Of a DNA stretch of 6,277 nt, positions 1 to 5,513 are shown piece by piece. The stretch lies in NCBI GenBank assembly GCA_947458985.1, contig CANHBA010000129.1, positions 1 through 6,277 of the forward strand. The letters are read 5' to 3'. Positions within the stretch are counted from its first letter, which is position 1. Each line of letters opens with the position of its first letter. Both the position numbers and the translations under genes were made by a program. The notes beneath the pieces are model-generated. The model was not told the DNA's origin, did not search any database, and was given only the letters and a program-made list of their open reading frames with translations. Source of the DNA: Flavobacteriales bacterium (GTDB lineage Bacteria; Bacteroidota; Bacteroidia; Flavobacteriales_D; Crocinitomicaceae).

Positions 1-207
1 ACAGATGGAAAAGCAATTGCAAAGATTGTTAAAGTAGAAATTTCTGGCGATGAATCACGCATTGAAGAGTGGCTTGGCTCAGAACTACGCGCTGCCATTG
101 GATCAGATGTTGAAGTTGAATGGGTAGCGGCATCTGCGAGCGAAGGCGAATCAGGAATCGTTGCTGTGCATGTGATGACACCTAATGGTGTTGTGAGACT
201 GGATTAA
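1..207 (+). CDS. C-terminal fragment of a possible VOC/glyoxalase-like protein
   Basis: Frame 1 is open from the first base to a TAA at 205-207, giving 68 residues; the start lies outside the window. The fragment begins TDGKAIAKIVKVEISGD and ends in a strand-like stretch, GIVAVHVMTPNGVVRLD. The order beta strand (IVKVEISG), helix (ESRIEEWLGSELRAAIG), acidic strand (DVEVEWVAA), then a final hydrophobic strand resembles the second half of a VOC (glyoxalase/bleomycin-resistance fold) domain, where one repeat gives a beta-alpha-beta-beta-beta unit. No metal ligand can be assigned in the visible part, so the family call is tentative and the reaction unknown. Base composition is higher in GC than the genes that follow, like the helicase at the other end, so I take it as the left flank of the AT-rich block. 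It converges on the membrane-protein gene. Confidence that it is coding is high; confidence in the family is low. Confidence 0.5.
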   Translation, partial: TDGKAIAKIVKVEISGDESRIEEWLGSELRAAIGSDVEVEWVAASASEGESGIVAVHVMTPNGVVRLD

Positions 208-518
208 AAACAAGTCGAAATGCAGCACATCAAAGAAATGCTAGTCGTGAGAGTTATACTTTAAATTCAAAGTTTGTGCCTCTTCTGAACTGTTTCCGAA
301 GTTACCCATTTAATCAATGATTTAAACTAAATGTAAATTTTCAAAAATCAACAATTGTACATATGGAACATACAGAGAAATCTATAACATTTGCACGGGA
401 AAGGCTTTGACTGTAAAGGAAAGGGTAGAAAACTTTAATCCAGAATCAAAAAATCTTATCTTTAGGGACAATTTTTCAGCTACCCCCACGTTAATAGGCA
501 ACCTTACAAAAAACACTT
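208..518. other. AT-rich non-coding stretch between two convergent genes
   Basis: These 311 bases lie between the stop of the VOC-like fragment and the stop of the membrane-protein gene. I see no ORF with a credible start and ribosome site, no tRNA-like cloverleaf and no strong GC-rich hairpin with a T-tract. The only structures are weak: ACTTT/AAAGT around 258-273 and an imperfect TTTAATCA/TGATTTAAA near 309-325. As a convergent region it needs no promoter. Its length and AT-richness are unusual for a streamlined genome, and it may hold eroded sequence at the island boundary. Confidence 0.6.
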
Positions 519-1802
519 TTAACCAAACCAAAATAAGCCCTCATGATCTAGGGCTTTATGGGGATCAAAAGGTTCCCAGCTAGGCTTAAACTGGTTCAAA
601 ACAATTCCGGAATTTTCATTTTGAGCTAGCACAAAAGACAGTGATGGCATTGACCAAGCCCACGAGAATCGAATATTTTCGGAAGTGGTCGCTGCTATTT
701 TCTCAAAAGGAATGATTCCGCCTAAACTAGTAGCCTGTTGAACCTTGGCAACATAAGCATTGAAGCCCGTAGAAGCAGAAATATCCAAGAGTGAAAACAG
801 AATCAATGCCGTGCAAAATAGTCTCCTGCCATTAAACGAAATGCCTATTCTCGGTTTTTTTAACTGTGAATAAAGTAAAATAAACAAGACAATTGCTGAA
901 CCAACAGATCTGAAACTGTACTGAAATTTTGGAGAAACTTGAGTCATTGGAATATCCAAAAGTATAAAAATGGAAAAAAATGTTACCGATAAAACAAATA
1001 AAATACGTTTCCTAAAAATAGCGGTCATAATTATGCACAAAACAAAAGTCAAAAAGTATACTTTAGTGGATTTAAAGTTTAATAATGAAACAATATCTGA
1101 CGCATTACTTCTATTTGAAGGGTTATCTGGATAAATTACAAAGTACAACTGGTAAGCAGTAGAGAAGATTAAAGCTAGAACAGAAAGATAAAGCCATGAT
1201 TTAGACTCAACTTCTTTCACCATCACTTTTTTGATTATTACGTACAGTAGGTAAGGACCATAAAAAATCATTGATTCGTAACTTCCGATTAACAGTACAG
1301 ATAAGACAAAAACTGTTGGGTAGGACCATGGCGTGCAACCATTCACTAGTAAAGCTGAAACCAACAAAACTAGCATGGCAGTGTAGGCAGATTCTCCGAC
1401 CATTCCACCAAACAGAAGTATTGCAGTACTAGCAGCAACAAGATGAAGCTGGAGATTGCGCTTGTCTTCTTTGAGCAAGGAATAAATCAAAAAGCAAATC
1501 AAACTTGGGACTATGAAATAACCAAAACCCAGCAGTAGAATAAAATATCTTGAGTTATCAATAAAATGATTCGTGAAAACATTTCCCGCAAAAATCTGCT
1601 CTAACCATTGAACAGCGAATCGGTTCGGAAGTATAAATTTCTCATGACTTGTAATGGCCTTCATGGCATACCAAGAACCGTCAGCATACAACTGTCTATA
1701 CGTTACAACACGAATTATGCTCACGAAAAGAACTACATAGCAAACGATTAAAGCCATTAGTCTATGTCTCGAAATGGCTGGATGAATGGAACCTTCTCTC
1801 AT
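519..1802 (-). CDS. Polytopic membrane protein, possibly GT-C-like glycosyltransferase
   Basis: The protein has 427 residues and about eleven hydrophobic segments, roughly at 15-34, 86-110, 119-136, 139-154, 161-174, 177-190, 203-224, 248-263, 267-282, 299-313 and 327-345, followed by a hydrophilic tail of about 80 residues. Basic clusters (R12-R14, K111-R115, K191-K196, R264-R266, K315-R318) fall on alternate sides and suggest the N-terminus is inside and the tail outside. That places D41 (in YADGSWYA), E137 (in GMVGESAYT) and E176 (in GSYESMIFYGP) on the outer face. This recalls GT-C enzymes, which use an acidic residue in the first outer loop and lipid-phosphate sugar donors. The tail carries WSMPSLSF and WEPFDP, which look like family signatures, but I cannot name the family. 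The ATG at 1802 follows a TATGAT box by six bases, which suits a leaderless start; M16 is an alternative. It is divergent from the plus-strand glycosyltransferase across 37 bp. Role inferred: assembly or decoration of a surface glycan. A non-enzymatic transport role is not excluded. Confidence 0.75.
   Translation of the reverse strand: MREGSIHPAISRHRLMALIVCYVVLFVSIIRVVTYRQLYADGSWYAMKAITSHEKFILPNRFAVQWLEQIFAGNVFTNHFIDNSRYFILLLGFGYFIVPSLICFLIYSLLKEDKRNLQLHLVAASTAILLFGGMVGESAYTAMLVLLVSALLVNGCTPWSYPTVFVLSVLLIGSYESMIFYGPYLLYVIIKKVMVKEVESKSWLYLSVLALIFSTAYQLYFVIYPDNPSNRSNASDIVSLLNFKSTKVYFLTFVLCIIMTAIFRKRILFVLSVTFFSIFILLDIPMTQVSPKFQYSFRSVGSAIVLFILLYSQLKKPRIGISFNGRRLFCTALILFSLLDISASTGFNAYVAKVQQATSLGGIIPFEKIAATTSENIRFSWAWSMPSLSFVLAQNENSGIVLNQFKPSWEPFDPHKALDHEGLFWFG
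535..556 (-). terminator. Hairpin inside the 3' end of the membrane-protein gene
   Basis: AAGCCCT (535-541) and AGGGCTT (550-556) form a perfect 7-bp stem with an 8-base loop. Read on the minus strand the stem is followed by ATTTTGGTTT, a broken T-rich run, so it could work as an intrinsic terminator. It lies within the last codons of the gene, ending about five codons before the stop, so translating ribosomes would cover it. The structure is seen directly; the termination role is inferred. Confidence 0.35.
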
Positions 1803-1839
1803 TCCCTGATCATACCTTGCACGAATAATTCGATAAAAT
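1803..1839. promoter_or_regulatory. 37-bp divergent intergenic gap with overlapping promoters
   Basis: The membrane-protein gene (minus) and the glycosyltransferase gene (plus) start only 37 bp apart. On the minus strand TATGAT (1814 to 1809) is followed by six bases and then the ATG, the spacing expected of a -10 box for a leaderless transcript. On the plus strand AATAAT (1824-1829) is followed by ten bases and the ATG, allowing a leader of only a few bases. Neither start has a well-placed Shine-Dalgarno sequence; AGGGA abuts the minus-strand ATG too closely. No convincing -35 boxes are seen. The two promoters would have to share almost the same DNA, so they may compete or be co-regulated. 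Confidence 0.5.
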
Positions 1840-3225
1840 ATGTTTAAATTAGACGTGGCTGTTACTCCGAAATTTAGATTATTAGTCCTAAATTCTTATG
1901 GATTTTTGCCTGTAAAAGATGGAGGGCATGAGAGATGCTTTAATCTGTATTGTCAGCTATCGAAAAAAATAGACGTAACAATCGTGTCCCTGAATCTGGA
2001 AAACAAGTATTCAAATATAGAAAATCGTGCTGACATGGATAATTTCATGTATATCGATATTCCTTTAGAATCTAGTCAGATATCTTTAGCGCATAAAATT
2101 GGAAACCAATTAAAAAGTGGATCCTGGGACTTGGCCAAAATGCTGGCTTATGAGGAAAAAAGCAACACAACAAGATATATACATAAATTGATTCAAAGCC
2201 ACGATTTAGTAGTTTTAGCGCACCCATGGATGTATCCATACGTTCACGGAGCACAAACTCCGATTTTGTACGATGCCCACAATAACGAATTTGAGGCATT
2301 CAAAAATTATTATGGCTCGGATTCGATAGATGCGGAAATCGCGAAATTTGCAGAAGACAAGGTTCTAAATAAAGCTGATTATTTGACGGCCTGTTCAGAA
2401 AATGATCTGCTATCACTCGTATCAAGAACAGAACGAACAGTGTTAAAAAAGGTGATTCAAAATGGTTCAAAAGAAAGACAAAAAATTGCAAACAACAATT
2501 CACAATCTAGGGATTTAGTTTTTATTGGTAGTGGTCATTATCCAAATGTTCAAGCCGCAGAAGTAATCTGCGAAATGGCTCTAAAATTGAAGCAATACAA
2601 TTTTTATTTGATTGGAACAGTAGGACTCGCTTTAAACCGTAAAGTGCCAAAAAATGTATTTATTAAAGGATACATCAGCGATAATCAGTTAGATGGAATT
2701 TTGAATAGTAGTTTGGCTCTACTAAATCCAATGATGATGGGGTCTGGAACGCACTTGAAGATTCCAAGAGCTTTATCCATGGGATTGCCTATAATATCCA
2801 CAGAAATCGGAGCACGTGGAGTAAATCAACCAAAAAAGAACGGCTTTTTAATCTGCGAAGAATTTTCTGAATTTGAAAAAGCCCTTCTGTTTCTTACAAA
2901 TGATGAGAATTGGCAAAAGAAAAGCAATGAAGCAAAAAAACTTTTCGATGAATTTAATTGGTTGCATATCAGTCATGATTTTGAAAATTTCATAACAAAC
3001 AATTGTCTTAACCCTCTATTTGAAAAAAAATTCACAGAACAATTCGAGCATTCATATCAAAAAGGCAATAAACGCATTGGTGTACTAAGGTATATTTGGC
3101 AATTGCTTCCGATAAGATTCCGCCGACGATTTTGGGATAAGATTTACCCTAAATATTTAAGGTATAAAAATAGGAATTTGGACATAGATAATCATTTTTC
3201 AAACTTTAAAACTACGTTTTCATAA
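1840..3225 (+). CDS. GT4-type (GT-B fold) glycosyltransferase with basic C-terminal tail
   Basis: The product has 461 residues and should be cytoplasmic, transferring a sugar from a nucleotide-sugar donor to a glycan or lipid acceptor; donor and acceptor are unknown. The N-terminal Rossmann domain opens with RLLVLNSYGFLPVKDGGHER (13-32), where the Gly-Gly loop is typical of GT-B acceptor domains. YDAHNNE (144-150) and the following helical region are also typical. The C-terminal domain starts at VFIGSGHYPN (227-236) and includes GSGTHLKIPRALSMGLPIIS (301-320). In this donor-site stretch K307 is kept, but the two glutamates of the EX7E motif appear replaced by S302 and R310. Residues from about 390 to 461 are an extension rich in Arg, Lys and Trp (LPIRFRRRFWDKIYPKYL), which could bind membrane. 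There is no Shine-Dalgarno site; the start may be leaderless, with GTG at 1855 as an alternative. Its last 14 bases overlap the tail of the convergent glycosyltransferase gene. GC content is low. The fold is sure; the activity is less so. Confidence 0.88.
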   Translation: MFKLDVAVTPKFRLLVLNSYGFLPVKDGGHERCFNLYCQLSKKIDVTIVSLNLENKYSNIENRADMDNFMYIDIPLESSQISLAHKIGNQLKSGSWDLAKMLAYEEKSNTTRYIHKLIQSHDLVVLAHPWMYPYVHGAQTPILYDAHNNEFEAFKNYYGSDSIDAEIAKFAEDKVLNKADYLTACSENDLLSLVSRTERTVLKKVIQNGSKERQKIANNNSQSRDLVFIGSGHYPNVQAAEVICEMALKLKQYNFYLIGTVGLALNRKVPKNVFIKGYISDNQLDGILNSSLALLNPMMMGSGTHLKIPRALSMGLPIISTEIGARGVNQPKKNGFLICEEFSEFEKALLFLTNDENWQKKSNEAKKLFDEFNWLHISHDFENFITNNCLNPLFEKKFTEQFEHSYQKGNKRIGVLRYIWQLLPIRFRRRFWDKIYPKYLRYKNRNLDIDNHFSNFKTTFS

Positions 3226-4279
3226 ACCCTAAAATGGTGTTTATTGCCCATTCACCCCAATCTTTACGATGTAGATTTGAACCCTGTACTACCTTCAACG
3301 GATCGATATAATTTTTAGAATCAGAAGCATCAAGTATCGAAGCCAGAAAACTTTGTTCATCTGAGACATCAAAACCAAAAAAGCGAGAAGACTCAGAAAC
3401 TAGGATAGAAGCCGGTAATTCACGATTGGCAACAACAGGAATATCTCTATAAATTGCTTCCACTATTGGCAAACCGAAACCTTCGAAAAAACTCGGATAC
3501 AAAACCAAGTTTGTATTCAACCAGATTGTATCAAGGACAAACTGTGATGCATTTGGATAATATCTAACTTTGAGATTCTTCCTTAAGCAAAGAGCAATTT
3601 CTGATTGAAAAAAGTCCGTACCCCACTGGTGCGCACCAACAAACGTAATTGTAAAATCATTTAGATGAGCTTTTAGAAGAGGAATCACATTAAAAATTGA
3701 AATTAGATTTTTACGCGGTTCAATGTTTCCCAACACCAAAATGTTCACTTCTGGCGTTGCCAAAGATAAACTCGTACCCGGTTGCGTTTCTAAAATTCTG
3801 AAGGGTAAAGTCCAAAGCTCAAGGTCTGGCGCCTTTCGATTCTTAACTGTGAAATAATTCGCAACAGAATTTAAAGTTTGTCTTGAAACACACCCAATCA
3901 CATTTGCTTTATGAAGCAGTTTGAGAAAATTATAAAATTCTTCAACCGCATGGTTTGGGAAATACTCTGGAAAATCGATTGGCAGAAGATCGTGAACCAA
4001 AATAGAATAAGAAACATTTCGTTTCTTATTTAAAAGAAGCAAATAATTGACTCTATCTCTTACTCTCGGAATATCCGGAATGAAAATTCGCGAACCAGGC
4101 GAAAAATACGCCGTCGAGCCAGTTGATTCGTTCCTGTATGAAGAACTTTTTGCATCCCAGTACACGCAGGTAATTTCTAGGAGCAAAGCCGCTTCCTTCA
4201 AATGGGAAGCTACATTTTCCACACCACTGTGCCCAATATGATGCAAAGATGTTACGTCGAGGCAAAAATCCTTATTCAT
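3212..4279 (-). CDS. GT4-family glycosyltransferase (mannosyltransferase-B-like type)
   Basis: This 355-residue protein is a complete GT-B enzyme of the usual length. The N-terminal domain begins FCLDVTSLHHIGHSGVENV (5-23), resembling the DVTSL-x-GxxRV opening of MtfB/WbaZ-like mannosyl- or rhamnosyltransferases. YSILVHDLLPIDFPEYF (91-107) is the family's mid-domain signature. The C-terminal domain has GNIEPRKNL (184-192), with the Arg-Lys pair that contacts the donor diphosphate, and FFEGFGLPIVEA (264-275), which holds an intact EX7E motif (E266 and E274). It should be cytoplasmic and add one sugar to a lipid-linked glycan; the sugar cannot be read from sequence. The ATG lies inside the end of the upstream gene (overlap ATGAATAA) and has no clear ribosome site, so translation is probably coupled to that gene. 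Its stop overlaps the end of the plus-strand glycosyltransferase by 14 bases. Confidence 0.92.
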   Translation of the reverse strand: MNKDFCLDVTSLHHIGHSGVENVASHLKEAALLLEITCVYWDAKSSSYRNESTGSTAYFSPGSRIFIPDIPRVRDRVNYLLLLNKKRNVSYSILVHDLLPIDFPEYFPNHAVEEFYNFLKLLHKANVIGCVSRQTLNSVANYFTVKNRKAPDLELWTLPFRILETQPGTSLSLATPEVNILVLGNIEPRKNLISIFNVIPLLKAHLNDFTITFVGAHQWGTDFFQSEIALCLRKNLKVRYYPNASQFVLDTIWLNTNLVLYPSFFEGFGLPIVEAIYRDIPVVANRELPASILVSESSRFFGFDVSDEQSFLASILDASDSKNYIDPLKVVQGSNLHRKDWGEWAINTILGFMKT

Positions 4280-5327
4280 AGTTTTTAACTTTAAGGAAAT
4301 TATTCAAACTTTCAGAATACATCGGGGAGTCACTATAATTCAAAATTTGTGATTTCCTTTTGTATGTATTAAATTGCATAATTTGATTCACGATTTCTTC
4401 CTGATCTCTAGGGCTTACAAATTTTACTAAACTTGAAGATTGAAAAAATTCTCTATGCACGGGGATATCGGATAGAATCATGGGCAACTCATATCGCTCG
4501 GCTTCGTGTGCTGGAATATTGAATCCTTCGTCGAGTGAAAGACTAACAAACGCTATTGAGTTCACATAAAGTTCCATGAGTGCACCATCACATATGCCAC
4601 CCATTAGACTAATTTTAGGATTGTTTTGAAGACCCTTAGCAATTCTTTTTTGCTTCCAACCTTGATTTCCTATCACAACTAAATTTGGAAGACTATCCAA
4701 ATTTTTAGTGTAGATATCAAGAAGAGTTTGGTAATTTTTTCGTGGTTCGATGGTTCCAACGCAAAGTAAGTAACCGTTCGAATCCGTGGATGTCTTGCAT
4801 CCTTGACATTTTTTACACTTTTTGTTCAAGAGATTGCTGATCATACAAGGCACCACCAAAGTTTGATCTTCTCTAATTGATTTTTTCGTTAGGAATTGTT
4901 TTTTTGTATACTCAGAATTAAAAATAAACAAAGAGTCTTTTTTAATTCTGTACATCGAAATACGAAAGGACAAGATCGCTTTTATTGAAAACCATTGAGG
5001 GTTAGTTATTGGAAAAACATCATGAATTCTGTAAACAATCCGTGTTTCAGGGTTGAATTTATAACGAATGGGGGAAACTTGGGGAAAAAAGAAGAATTCT
5101 GCTTTGATATTCCTAATATCTACCCCTTTTAAAATTATGTAGTAATTTTTTAAATGGATCATTATCTTGGATCGCAGAGGTCTATCTTTATTTGGTGTAT
5201 CTAAATCTCGCAACATTAAAATGGAATATGAATTTGTTTCAAAAAAATCATGAAACTGTTTTGCATCTACACTTATTCCGTTCGGCTGTCCATTAAGAAA
5301 TTTTGACGGGAATATTATGTCTTTCAT
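4272..5327 (-). CDS. GT4-family glycosyltransferase with a cysteine cluster in the linker
   Basis: The product has 351 residues and a GT-B fold. NGQPNGISVDAKQF (12-25) is the N-terminal glycine loop, and VYRIHDVFPITNP (98-110) parallels the VHDLLP region of the downstream enzyme, so the two are probably related. The C-terminal domain carries GTIEPRKNY (191-199), with the donor-contacting Arg196-Lys197, and SLDEGFNIPAHEAE (264-277), which has the EX7E pair E267 and E275. SDIPVHREFF (286-295) is also typical. Unusual for the family is C171-x2-C174-x2-C177, with C161 and C189 nearby, at the junction of the two domains; this could bind a metal or form a redox site. The ATG is the first in frame after a stop and has GGAAAG six bases upstream. 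The gene is the first of a two-gene minus-strand operon, overlapping the next by 8 bases. Predicted role: a cytoplasmic sugar-transfer step in the same glycan. Donor unknown. Confidence 0.92.
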   Translation of the reverse strand: MKDIIFPSKFLNGQPNGISVDAKQFHDFFETNSYSILMLRDLDTPNKDRPLRSKIMIHLKNYYIILKGVDIRNIKAEFFFFPQVSPIRYKFNPETRIVYRIHDVFPITNPQWFSIKAILSFRISMYRIKKDSLFIFNSEYTKKQFLTKKSIREDQTLVVPCMISNLLNKKCKKCQGCKTSTDSNGYLLCVGTIEPRKNYQTLLDIYTKNLDSLPNLVVIGNQGWKQKRIAKGLQNNPKISLMGGICDGALMELYVNSIAFVSLSLDEGFNIPAHEAERYELPMILSDIPVHREFFQSSSLVKFVSPRDQEEIVNQIMQFNTYKRKSQILNYSDSPMYSESLNNFLKVKNYE

Positions 5328-5333
5328 AATTTA

Positions 5334-5339
5334 CTTTCC
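5334..5339 (-). promoter_or_regulatory. Ribosome binding site of the first minus-strand glycosyltransferase
   Basis: GGAAAG on the minus strand lies six bases before the ATG at 5327 and is the only reasonably placed Shine-Dalgarno-like site among the four genes of the AT-rich block. An in-frame TAA two codons upstream of the ATG excludes a longer N-terminus. Confidence 0.5.
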
Positions 5340-5368
5340 GTCAAGTTTGATTTAGGAGTATCCTTGAC
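5340..5368. repeat. GTCAAG/CTTGAC inverted repeat upstream of the glycosyltransferase pair
   Basis: GTCAAG (5340-5345) and CTTGAC (5363-5368) are perfect 6-bp inverted copies 17 bases apart. They lie 12 to 41 bases upstream of the ATG at 5327. They could be an operator half-site pair or a weak leader hairpin. A pair this short may occur by chance in AT-rich DNA. Confidence 0.25.
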
Positions 5369-5467
5369 ACATAATTCTTGAAAAATCATGCGATACAAAG
5401 TAAGACTTGTCGGGTATCACTGAAAATTAAAGTACTCACATTCATATTTTATTGGATAAAATTTAAA

Positions 5468-5513
5468 GATTGGGTACCTACTCCATTGCAATATTCCTCT
5501 ATTACCCAGAATC
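5468..5513 (-). terminator. Possible terminator hairpin just after the helicase gene
   Basis: On the minus strand GATTCTGGGTA overlaps the end of the helicase stop codon and pairs with TACCCAATC (5476 to 5468). This gives TGGGTA/TACCCA plus GAT/ATC, with a 2-base bulge and a loop of 26 bases, followed by the T-rich TTTAAATTTTATCC. A small AT-only hairpin (ATTTTAT/ATAAAAT, 5446-5462) lies just beyond. The long loop makes this a weak intrinsic terminator. Its place between a housekeeping gene and the island genes supports the role. Confidence 0.35.

Noticed and set aside
217..241. Direct repeat GAAATGC 18 bases apart
   Set aside because: Seven bases, only two copies and not present at the other edge of the block, so it is not evidence of an attachment site.
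363..410. A 15-residue open frame on the plus strand (ATG GAA CAT ... TGA) in the left non-coding region
   Set aside because: Too short, no ribosome binding site and no recognisable signature.
2072..2503. Open frames of 67-75 codons on the strand opposite the plus-strand glycosyltransferase
   Set aside because: They lie antisense to a strong GT-B coding sequence and their products show no domain features.
5386..5445. A 19-residue open frame on the minus strand between helicase and glycosyltransferase, with TAAAAT just upstream
   Set aside because: Ordinary chance length in AT-rich DNA; no ribosome site, and the TAAAAT is part of an AT-only hairpin.
302..5508. TTACCCA occurring near both edges of the AT-rich block as possible flanking direct repeats
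   Set aside because: Only seven bases match and the surrounding sequence differs; expected by chance in about 6 kb.
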